NCBI GenBank assembly: GCA_030849805.1
Contig: JASANZ010002241.1
Span: 1 to 64,000, forward strand
Length of the DNA stretch: 64,000 nt
Direction of reading: 5' to 3'
From: Sergeia podlipaevii
Taxonomy: Eukaryota; Euglenozoa; Kinetoplastea; Trypanosomatida; Trypanosomatidae
Below the pieces are notes generated by a model that worked only from the letters and a program-made list of their open reading frames with translations, made no database searches and was not told where the DNA came from. The position numbers were made by a program, and so were the translations under genes. Every line of letters begins with the position of its first letter. Positions within the stretch are counted from its first letter, which is position 1. Positions 1-8,121 of the stretch are shown here, in pieces.

Positions 1-988
1 GATTGTACAGGCTCCGCTCGAACGGCTCGTACATGCTCAAAAACAACATGCCAGGGATGCCATCTGCTGTAGCGGCGAGTTCATTGCAAGTCAGAAGAGC
101 CGTATCTACGAAGCCACTGACCGTCCTCCCGGACCACACGCCCTTCCGTAGCAGCTCAGCGATCTTGCCTACATCCTTCCATGCGCTCTCGAACGTACGA
201 TCTGCTTGTAAGATGTTCAGCTTTGGAAATGGCAATAAACACTGTAAAATATCAAATGCAGCTGCTAGAAAAAAGCACGCTGACACGTCCAAGGAGCGCA
301 TTATTCTATCTCCACCCTCTGTCTGTTGCATCTGTAATATGAGCAGTGTGTAGCACATCAAAATGCGTTTTGAATTGAGATTTGGAAAAAATGCAATGGC
401 CACTATAGCAGCAAATGTCAAGGACCACCATGCAGCTTCGTTATGCGAAACACCAATAGCGGAGGTAATGCAGCCCCACACTAATATCCAAAATGCGCCT
501 TGCATCACCTGAATGCTGTTTGCTATCTGCTCTCCGCAAAACAATCGCGTGTTTGCGGTAGCAACGACGGGTATAAGCGGTCCTACTGATTGTAAGTGTG
601 GACTGAGACTCTTCGTGAAGGATAAAATGCAGACTGGAAGTGTCACAATCGCGGCAACTTTCAATGCAAAATACGCTGGATTATAGATGTGAGTGAGCTG
701 GTTAAAGCGTGTCTGCAAACTCACTCCATCGGCTGTTACATCTCTCCGATACTGAACATAAAGTGGAGCACCGCGGTCATCACGTTGAATGTGCTCTTCG
801 TTGTGAAATACATAACCTTCTCGATTCAAGTTTGACGGTATCGAGTTGTTACGAATGAACAAACTAGTAGAACGACCGCGTGACCGCTCCTCCCTACACT
901 GTAGCATTGGTTCCACTGTCGCCAGAGGAACAGTATTAAACGGCTCATGTGACACACCCATTTCCTCATCAGCTCCTGCTGAAGTCAT
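1..988 (-). CDS. FUSC/ArAE-like multi-pass membrane protein, 3' part outside window
   Basis: An uninterrupted frame runs from the ATG at 988 to the window edge, giving the first 329 residues with no stop; an in-frame TGA lies a few codons upstream of this ATG. The first ~100 residues are polar. About five or six hydrophobic segments follow, near residues 106-124, 132-148, 164-180, 186-201, 207-221 and 234-252. A soluble part begins near 260 and continues past the edge. A polar N-terminus, a compact six-helix bundle and a long soluble domain is the plan of fusaric-acid-resistance/aromatic-acid-exporter (FUSC/ArAE) and related eukaryotic transporters. Helix spacing and the phrase around residues 105-115 fit this. 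The match is by pattern only, and another multi-pass family is possible. Substrate unknown; location probably plasma or endomembrane. Confidence 0.6.
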   Translation of the reverse strand, partial: MTSAGADEEMGVSHEPFNTVPLATVEPMLQCREERSRGRSTSLFIRNNSIPSNLNREGYVFHNEEHIQRDDRGAPLYVQYRRDVTADGVSLQTRFNQLTHIYNPAYFALKVAAIVTLPVCILSFTKSLSPHLQSVGPLIPVVATANTRLFCGEQIANSIQVMQGAFWILVWGCITSAIGVSHNEAAWWSLTFAAIVAIAFFPNLNSKRILMCYTLLILQMQQTEGGDRIMRSLDVSACFFLAAAFDILQCLLPFPKLNILQADRTFESAWKDVGKIAELLRKGVWSGRTVSGFVDTALLTCNELAATADGIPGMLFLSMYEPFERSLYN

Positions 989-1891
989 ACTAAAAAAAAC
1001 AAGTTCTCAATAACACAACAACCCAACAAAACGTAAGAATCCAGCTAAACAGGATTTTGAAAAGATACGCCTCTACAGTTATAGCAAATGTTAATGAGAA
1101 TGTGTGATATACTGATGCTTATGGAGACTGAAGCAAGCAAGTAACACGTGTTCTGTGCTTCCCTTGAACACAAAATGTGTTGATACGAAGTACGACCAGT
1201 TGCGTCGCTACTCGCGTACTAGGAGAGAAACGGTGAAGATAAAATTATTATAAAAAAAAATAGAGAGAGAGGAAAGGTGATGTAACTCACACTTCCGCTT
1301 GATAAGAATAGAAATAAAGATAGTAATTATAAAACAATTGCTTTAATATAAACTTTAAAAAAAAAAAGTAGTCAAACGACCCCCCCCCTGAATAAACTGT
1401 AGCTAAACTTCTTGAAATACGCAGGCTTTAAGTACTGCCAGCCTATGCTACCTACATTCAACAAAGGAAAGAGAGGAAAATGAAAAGAGTTGGTGCAAAA
1501 AGAAACATGAAAATAGTAAATGTCAGAATATACAAATCAAAATGCAGATATTCTATTTCGTAGTTGTTTACGCGTATAGATATATTTTTTTCCTTCTAGC
1601 CTCTTCACGCAAACCTGCGACAGAAGTCAAATGCCAACACTTCAGGATGGCTTCTCCACATGTCAACGTCAATGCATTTAAATGAAGGAAGAGAATGAGT
1701 AAAAGAAAGAAAAAACAGCGAGTCAGCTGCCTCACGTGCTCGACTCTCAGTTGTTTGTCTTTACGCCGTCACATACAGGCACACGCGCACACATGTGTAT
1801 CACGTGAAGGAAAAAAAAAAGTTATGCCAAAAAAAAAAAAAAACAGCACAGCTCGCCTACTTTCAACTTGACGCTTTTTTTTCCTTTTCCT
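989..1891. other. Intergenic spacer
   Basis: AT-rich spacer with no supportable gene. On the + strand it carries A-runs near 1251, 1358, 1811-1820 and 1829-1843 and a nine-C run at 1380-1388. It should hold the 3' UTR of the dehydrogenase at 1892 and the trans-splice acceptor of the gene starting at 988. Confidence 0.7.
990..1000 (-). promoter_or_regulatory. Candidate trans-splice acceptor, 1 nt before ATG
   Basis: On the minus strand eight T residues run into TAG, one base before the ATG at 988 (AG = 990-991). A pyrimidine run plus the first AG is the acceptor pattern for the spliced leader in kinetoplastids. If used, the gene's own 5' UTR would be one base. An acceptor further upstream is also possible. 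Confidence 0.35.
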
Positions 1892-2851
1892 TTAGCTGGC
1901 CTTTTCCCTGCGCGCATCCTCTGCATTCCCCTCCGACTTCATAATTTCCAAGAACACACGGGCAATCTTCCGACTGCGCACCCCAACAGGAATGCGAAGA
2001 AGCACAGTCTCCAGAAAATCATGATGCCAATGACCACCTGTACGCACAGTGCTGCCCACCTTATCAAGCGTCTGACGAGCCATCTGAGTCGCGCTCACCA
2101 TCACAAAAGTTTCGCGAGGCCGAGACATGTAGACGCCCTGCGTCATACGGGTGGAGACATAATTTGGCGTCACAGTGAGCACATCAATGCCGAACTGCTT
2201 CAGCTCGTAGTGGAGGCCGGTACCAAAAGATACATTGAAGGCTTTAGTGCTGCTATAAACTGCACGAAAGGCCATCGGTGTCAGGGCCATCACAGATCCA
2301 AGAAAAATGATCGCACCGGCACGCTTCGCCTTCATCTTCGGCACCACGTACTTCGTCATGCGCACAGTCGCCTCACAATTCACCTTGATCATGTTGGCAT
2401 CAGTCTGAACATCCATCTCATCAAAGTAGATAGTGTACACATAGTTGATGCCGACGTTGTTGATCAGCACAGCGATCTCAAGCGTGTCAAGCTGCCGGAA
2501 GAGAGCGTCGTAGTCCTTGGGCGTGGCGGCGCAGAAGTCAAAAGGGATCGCCATGCCCTCCACGCCAAGCTGGCGGATGTCCTCCACAGCAGCGTCCAGC
2601 TTCGCCTTGGTGCGCGCAATCACGCACACGTTGAATCCACGGCGCGCCAGCTCCATCGACATGGCGAGACCAATGCCCTCGCTGGCTCCGGTCACAACAG
2701 CCCAGTTGCCGGCCTTGCCGTACTTCTTCTTCATATCGCACTTGGTCAAATAGTTGACCTTGATAAACGACAGGGCTCTGAAGGCGGTGGCAGCCAGGCT
2801 CAAGGCGCCAACGGCAGCGCAAATGCTTCCAGCAGCACAGTAGAGCTTCAT
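1892..2851 (-). CDS. Short-chain dehydrogenase, 3-ketoacyl-CoA reductase type (copy 1)
   Basis: 319-residue NAD(P)H-dependent reductase of the SDR family. An N-terminal hydrophobic anchor (about 8-28) is followed by the Rossmann cofactor motif TGASEGIG at 54-61, NNVG at 131-134 and the triad Ser186, Tyr199 and Lys203 (YSSTK). The anchor, NNVG followed by Y/F-rich residues, and length near 310-320 fit the 17-beta-HSD12/KAR subgroup. Those enzymes reduce 3-ketoacyl-CoA in the ER fatty-acid elongation cycle; trypanosomatids make fatty acids largely by ELO elongases and need such an enzyme. A steroid-type substrate cannot be excluded. It is the downstream member of a tandem pair with the gene at 4425. 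Residues 33-180 differ from that copy at only three positions, while the anchor, catalytic-loop surroundings and C-terminus are clearly different. Confidence 0.85.
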   Translation of the reverse strand: MKLYCAAGSICAAVGALSLAATAFRALSFIKVNYLTKCDMKKKYGKAGNWAVVTGASEGIGLAMSMELARRGFNVCVIARTKAKLDAAVEDIRQLGVEGMAIPFDFCAATPKDYDALFRQLDTLEIAVLINNVGINYVYTIYFDEMDVQTDANMIKVNCEATVRMTKYVVPKMKAKRAGAIIFLGSVMALTPMAFRAVYSSTKAFNVSFGTGLHYELKQFGIDVLTVTPNYVSTRMTQGVYMSRPRETFVMVSATQMARQTLDKVGSTVRTGGHWHHDFLETVLLRIPVGVRSRKIARVFLEIMKSEGNAEDARREKAS

Positions 2852-4424
2852 TGAGCTATGGATAAGAGAATGAATATATTTAGATGCTTTTTGTTGTTTG
2901 CGTCAGTGTAGTTGTACAATCAATGTGCCCCCTTTAAGAAAGAACCAAAGAAATTAATGTAAAACGCAGTGATAAAGAAGAAAAGGGAAAGAAGAAAAGC
3001 AACGGCAATACATACATGTATACCTGCGTTGTCAACTGCGTCCCATATTTGTCTCTTTGTATATCCTCACACATTACCCCCCCCCTCCCCCTCCACTCTC
3101 CCCCCTCTCCCTCTCTGTCCGTGGTGTAGAAAAACAACAGTTGACAAGAGAAAGAAATACGCATATATACTGCTGATGTTTACACGAGAATGAAAAGAAA
3201 AAAAAAGGTTTCTGCNGTGATACGTCAACCACGTGTGAAAAATAGAACCGCGTAAACTGCTTACGCAAATGTAAAGATAAAAGAAAAGGCGCAAAAGAGG
3301 AAAAATAAGTTATGTATTGCACAACAAAAGAAAAAGAAATAGTGAAGACACGCGTGCTTTTTTTAGAGTATGTACGTAAGTCTGTAAGCACAAAGTAGTA
3401 ATTTCCAAGCAACGTTAAAGAGTGTGGAAGCACAGATCAACTAATTATGTGCTCGTCCATAGCTCCACATCACGTTTACCTTTCATTCTTTGCTCTTTAA
3501 ATAAAAAAAAATAGAATTCTGCCTTTAAAAAAAAATTATCAAAAATATGGGTCATAATAGATAGATCATCCATGACCAAAAGAAAAGAAGAGATAAACGT
3601 AGTGAAGAGCGCTAAGATTATAATGACTAGCTACTACCCATACACACACACACACACAAAGACGAAAATGCATACAGAGCTTGCCTTAGCAAAATCATCA
3701 GGGTGGTGGCACGCACTTGTCAAGTGAAACACACGATAGCTCGATTGCTGACGATGACCAATCCTTCACTACATTTATATATATAATTGTATTCCTCTCT
3801 TTATTTCCCTCTTCCCCCTTCAATGAATTCGTTCTTATTTCCTCCCTTCCCCCCTCCTCTCTCTTCTGCAGTTTCCCCCCGGATGCAATACCAATTGTGT
3901 CCTCTCCTTGATAGCCAATCATTACACCCTCCCCCCATTAAGAAAATAAGAGAAAAAGAAGATAGGGCAACCTCATAAACAGCAAAAAAAAAAGGTACAT
4001 AAAGAAGAACAAAAAGCGAATATTAGGAGCAAGAAACAATAACAAAAATTACCTCTATGTTACCTCTTGCGAAGAGTAAAAAAAAAAAATGAGAAGAGAA
4101 ATGGCGCAGAGGTATTGTCAAATGTCTACTTTGCTGATTGCTAGAAAATACTGAGCGCCATAGGCGAAGTAAATAAGAAGCTAAATACACGTGCGTACTA
4201 TCGCAGTGTGTACAACCTCTCTCTCTTGGCGATATATGTCGCCATGTTCTATCATGCTGTGTGTGCCTGCGCCGCCATACTCACGCGGAACCGTGCACAT
4301 CAGCTGCCACGACCCCTTTCAACCCATGAAACCATGCACTTCACTTTCATTCCTCTTCCTCACCGACATCGTAACGTTGTGTGTGTATGTGTGTGTGTGT
4401 GTGTGTGTGTACGTATGTCTCTCT
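2852..4424. other. Intergenic spacer between the two dehydrogenases, one ambiguous base
   Basis: 1.57-kb spacer without a supportable gene. One undetermined base lies at 3217. The + strand shows C/T-rich runs at 3076-3119 and about 3790-3883, opposite to the usual asymmetry here, plus CA repeats at 3641-3658 and GT repeats at 4379-4411. An inverted repeat (TGGCGA/TCGCCA, 6-bp stem) lies at 4227-4244 in the presumed 3' UTR of copy 2. The spacer is long for this window, as expected of a tandem duplication. Confidence 0.65.
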
Positions 4425-5369
4425 TTACTTGGGGGCCTCTTGGGGCTTGCGCTCCGCACGCTTCTTTACGCTCTTGTGCATCTCAAGCACCTTATTACCC
4501 GTAAAGCTCTCAGGCAGAGAAACAAACACGCTCTCAATAATATTGTGATTGCGGTGACCAGCGGTGTGCGACACAGCACCCAGCTTGTCAAGCGTCTGAC
4601 GAGCCATCTGAGCCGCGTTCACCATCAGAAAGGTTTCGCGAGGCTTGCGAGTGCTCTTGCCCTGCGTCATGCGGCTCACAACCATATTAGGAGTGACAGC
4701 AAGCACATCGATGCCGCACTGCTTCAACTCGTAGTGGAGGCCGGTACCAAAAGATACATTAAAAGCCTTCGTACCAGCGTACGTGGCGAGCATTGGCGTG
4801 GGAGTCACGGCAGAGGAGGAGCCCAACATCACGATCGCACCGGCACGCTTCGCCTTCATCTTCGGCACCACGTACTTCGTCATGCGCACAGTCGCCTCGC
4901 AATTCACCTTGATCATGTTGGCATCAGTCTGAACATCCACCTCATCGATATAATTAGTGTACACATAGTTGATGCCGACGTTGTTGATCAACACAGCGAT
5001 CTCAAGCGTGTCAAGCTGTCGGAAGAGAGCGTCGTAGTCCTTGGGTGTGGCGGCGCAGAAGTCAAAAGGGATCGCCATGCCCTCCACGCCAAGCTGGCGG
5101 ATGTCCTCCACAGCAGCGTCCAGCTTCGCCTTGGTGCGTGCAATCACGCACACGTTGAATCCACGGCGCGCCAGCTCCATTGACATGGCGAGGCCAATGC
5201 CCTCGCTGGCTCCGGTCACAACAGCCCAGTTGCCGGCCTTGCCGTACTTCTTCTTCATATCGCACTTGGTCAAGTAGTTGATCTTGATGAAGCGAAGAAG
5301 TTTCATGAGCACCACCAGAAGCGTCACAGCCCCTATGGCTGAGAGAGCGCAGGATCCAATGCAGGCCAT
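4425..5369 (-). CDS. Short-chain dehydrogenase, 3-ketoacyl-CoA reductase type (copy 2)
   Basis: 314-residue paralogue of the gene at 1892, transcribed ahead of it. Hydrophobic N-terminus (about 4-24), TGASEGIG at 53-60, NNVG at 129-132, catalytic Ser184, Tyr197 and Lys201 (YAGTK). The C-terminus is Lys-rich and unlike copy 1. By family it is probably an ER-anchored 3-ketoacyl-CoA reductase or related hydroxysteroid-type dehydrogenase. The cofactor-binding half is almost identical to copy 1 at DNA level (5041-5277 against 2517-2753 shows only a few silent changes). The block around the catalytic Ser (4765-4835 against 2241-2311) has drifted. This mosaic suggests partial gene conversion with different substrate pockets, as inference. 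Both copies keep all catalytic residues and look functional. Confidence 0.85.
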   Translation of the reverse strand: MACIGSCALSAIGAVTLLVVLMKLLRFIKINYLTKCDMKKKYGKAGNWAVVTGASEGIGLAMSMELARRGFNVCVIARTKAKLDAAVEDIRQLGVEGMAIPFDFCAATPKDYDALFRQLDTLEIAVLINNVGINYVYTNYIDEVDVQTDANMIKVNCEATVRMTKYVVPKMKAKRAGAIVMLGSSSAVTPTPMLATYAGTKAFNVSFGTGLHYELKQCGIDVLAVTPNMVVSRMTQGKSTRKPRETFLMVNAAQMARQTLDKLGAVSHTAGHRNHNIIESVFVSLPESFTGNKVLEMHKSVKKRAERKPQEAPK

Positions 5370-5944
5370 GTTTTCTCTTGAAGAATCGCTCGTGTCGGTT
5401 GATGTTACTGATGCTGAAAAAAGAGTAGGGTTTGAGTCTTACGATAAGAAAAGAATATAGATATATATGTTTAAGATGCGCTACACAGAATAAATGTGGA
5501 GAAGAAAGAAAAAAAATGAACGGCAAGAAAAAGGAAAAAAAAGATTGCACAGTGAGTCTCCTTCTCCTTCATACATGAGAGAAAAAAAAAACACCGGTGA
5601 GCAAGCTTAGCTGAGGTCTCAGTTGCGGCCAATGAGAACAGTGATGCATGCAACACCCTCTCTTTACGCTTAGCGCATCGCACACCAATGATCTAGTACC
5701 ATGATACTTAGAGAAAAAAATATTGTGGTCTTGTGCTTAAGTGAAAAAAAAATGATTATTAATATTCTTCTCCTTTGAATGCCTTCTGTCCTTTGTTTGC
5801 GCACACACGCACACGCTCTCTCACTGTCTTACTTCTGCGCTATTACAAACAAAAAAAAAGAAGAAAAGTCAAGTACCATATTGATGAATTAATACATTAA
5901 ACGTTGATAATAAAGCACTTTCTGCTTCTTCCTCTTCTCCACCT
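5370..5944. other. Intergenic spacer
   Basis: AT-rich, with A-rich runs on + at 5510-5545, 5580-5590 and 5850-5863 (pyrimidine runs on the coding strand). It holds the acceptor of CSL4 and the leader of dehydrogenase copy 2. Nothing else seen. Confidence 0.65.
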
Positions 5945-6808
5945 TCACAACGGAAGGAGTGGACACCAGCGGGGCACAACCGAGCGATCCTCAGGATTCA
6001 TCATCACCTCGCGCCTGCCAGGCACATGCTGAAGTTTCACTCTAGCAGAGACCCCAACACTTAGGCCTGATACAGTGGAGACAAAGCTGTCCACAACACC
6101 ACACTGTTCATCAATCGTGCTAAGCTGGTACTGCCGTGCGTCGGACTGCGAAATCACCTCTGCCACCACAACATCCCCGGGACAGAATGCGAGGGAAGGG
6201 GCTCGAGGCTGAAGTTGATCCTTGGTGGGTCTGAAAGGCCGGATGTCCTCCAGGCGTAAAACGCCACGGAAAAGGCCGGACATGCCCAGTGCAGTGCTAC
6301 TCTTGTTACTCGACCACCGACCGTTGATGGCAATGATCTCTCCAGAAGCAAACAGCCTACCAACACGCGTTACGCGCAGGTGAACGTGATCCCCTGGGCG
6401 AGGGCCTAGAACTGTGCTTGCACTATCCGTGGCAACAGCACCAGCAGCAGCAGAGCCAGAAGCGCCACCGGTCGCTGTCGCGCCACTAGAAGATCCAGCG
6501 AAGTCTTCGCCCTTAGTTACGTGCGTAGAGCCTTCAATGTGCGAAGGCCCAGCAGCGGCAAGTGTCATCTCTCGCCTGGCTGGATATACACGGACCAGCG
6601 GTCCATCCCATTGAGCAATTCCTGCTAGAGATGCTACTATGACGCGCTCAGAGCCGGTGCCAGTGCCATCTGCAACACATCGCTCGTAGCATCCCGCACC
6701 AGCCAATACCTCGTCGCCGTCCTGGCGATCCACTGTACCAAGGGGAAAACGAAAAATAATGTCTCCGGGAAGGACACGAGCTCCAGTCTCTACTACTACT
6801 ACTGACAT
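5945..6808 (-). CDS. CSL4: Exosome cap subunit CSL4
   Basis: 287 residues. The N-terminal domain (about 9-80) has the CSL4 pattern VLPGD, GAGCY and VIVASLAG. A Gly/Ala/Ser-rich linker of some 35 residues follows (about 100-135), then an S1-type RNA-binding fold (137-205) with PGDHVHLRV and FRGVLRLEDIR. The C-terminal part (206-287) carries PGDVVVAEVIS and the DARxYxLST phrase typical of CSL4. In the family, CSL4 is one of the three S1/KH cap proteins of the RNA exosome, which feeds RNA to the nuclease in 3' processing and decay in nucleus and cytoplasm. It is longer than human CSL4, mainly because of the linker. The ATG at 6808 opens directly on the conserved domain, so the start is secure. 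Confidence 0.85.
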   Translation of the reverse strand: MSVVVVETGARVLPGDIIFRFPLGTVDRQDGDEVLAGAGCYERCVADGTGTGSERVIVASLAGIAQWDGPLVRVYPARREMTLAAAGPSHIEGSTHVTKGEDFAGSSSGATATGGASGSAAAGAVATDSASTVLGPRPGDHVHLRVTRVGRLFASGEIIAINGRWSSNKSSTALGMSGLFRGVLRLEDIRPFRPTKDQLQPRAPSLAFCPGDVVVAEVISQSDARQYQLSTIDEQCGVVDSFVSTVSGLSVGVSARVKLQHVPGRREVMMNPEDRSVVPRWCPLLPL

Positions 6809-7360
6809 GAATAAAAGAAAAGTGGTAAATCCTGATAAAAATTGAGCTATTGAGAAGAGATACTACAAATATATATGTCAACTGCTGTTGTAGAGAAACG
6901 ATCTCTCCCAGTGGAGTGTAACGAGGCATAAAAAGAGAGAGAGAGTGAGAGTATAGAGCTTGAGCAATGATATATATATATACGGCAACGACGCATGGTC
7001 GCGTCATAACTCACAGTATTGCTTCTTTTCCGGATTATCTTAATTTAAAAGATACGAATCGGACAACGGATATATGTATATGCGCCTTTTTTAAAAGTAT
7101 ACAATAGAAAAAATACTCCAACTGTATTTCAGCAAAAACTCAACATAGAAGAAAAAAAAGTCCAGAAGCTCAAAGTGGTGATACGCAAGAACACCAGCTA
7201 TATAAGAATATCGTAAACGTGTAACATAAACAAGTATGCAGAAAGGGAAAAGAAAACTGTGGGGAAAAACAGCTGATTGATATCAACATCACCTCCTCCC
7301 TGACTTCCGCATGAGTGTACCTTCTCTTCGCCGAAACTCATATAACGGGCACATCAACTG
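6809..7360. other. Intergenic spacer
   Basis: AT-rich spacer with GA repeats near 6930-6950 and a short TA repeat at 6968-6981. No gene. It separates CSL4 from the small Cys-rich gene upstream. Confidence 0.65.
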
Positions 7361-7738
7361 TTATTGGTGTCCCCCCCCCCTTCCCCAGTCCTTTTTGAGT
7401 AGTGCGAGTTTGGTCTCCAGCTGCACAACAGTGTACGCGTCCATGGCAGATTCCGCCGCCTTTGTCTCCTCCTTGCCCGCCGCCAGTTTAGTTCTAATGG
7501 CTGCCACGAGTACATCCTCCTCCAGGCACAAGGGAGGTGGCACAGCAGGCGGCTTTGCTGCCACATGACTCTCCCACTCCTGCCTCCTCCGCTCCGCATC
7601 CATATGATTGATAGCATCTAATCTCCGGCAGCAAGGCCCACACAGACAAGAAAGTAGTGATCCAGGGGGTCTATAGCAGGAGCAATGGTGCTCCTCCATC
7701 GGTGCGTGCAGAGATGAATCCAACTGCTGTATGGACAT
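7361..7738 (-). CDS. Small Cys-rich protein, unknown function
   Basis: 125 residues from the ATG at 7738; the frame extends upstream but only as translated poly-pyrimidine. Six cysteines cluster at 19, 21, 31, 33, 36 and 37 just after a His pair (17-18), so metal binding or lipidation of this patch is possible. Cys21 and Cys31 are spaced as CX9C, but no second such pair exists, so it is not a classic twin-CX9C mitochondrial protein. Residues 40-125 are charged and mostly helical by composition (Glu/Lys/Ala-rich), possibly coiled coil. A ten-C run at 7371-7380 near the stop encodes the Gly-rich end and is the place where a sequencing indel would change the C-terminus. Not recognised as any known family; gene status rests on codon-like composition and position. 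Confidence 0.5.
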   Translation of the reverse strand: MSIQQLDSSLHAPMEEHHCSCYRPPGSLLSCLCGPCCRRLDAINHMDAERRRQEWESHVAAKPPAVPPPLCLEEDVLVAAIRTKLAAGKEETKAAESAMDAYTVVQLETKLALLKKDWGRGGGHQ

Positions 7739-8121
7739 GATGAAAGGCAAAACTGGCAAACTAATAAAATAAAAAAAATATTTAAAAAAGCTAAAGAGAG
7801 AGAGAGAGAGATACACGCAAAGTTGGGGTACGTACAAACTGTTTCTCAGTCACTTAAGATACCTACCATTATTTTTAAAAAGGGAAAAAAAAAGGAAAAA
7901 ATGAAAAGAAAAAGGGGGAAACCCACTTTTTTTTTTATGAAAGCAAGATTCAAAAAGGAATATGTATGGGGACTCAAGTCCAGACAAAGCCTCGCATGCT
8001 GTTCTTGAGACAACAGTAAAGCACCCCGCATTTCACTTCATAAGAAGAAAGAGAATAAAAAGTGTTTGGCAATGCCTTTTATATATTAAAAAAAAAAAAT
8101 CTATATAAATGCATATTAGAT
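7739..8121. other. Intergenic spacer
   Basis: Purine-rich on +, with GA repeat at 7795-7811 and A-rich runs to 7932: a strong pyrimidine tract on the coding strand upstream of the Cys-rich gene. No gene seen. Confidence 0.65.

Noticed and set aside
1868..2854. Long + strand open frame opposite dehydrogenase copy 1 (and a similar one at 4191-5183)
   Set aside because: His/Leu/Arg-rich mirror of a conserved minus-strand gene, begins at a non-ATG codon in the first case; typical antisense shadow.
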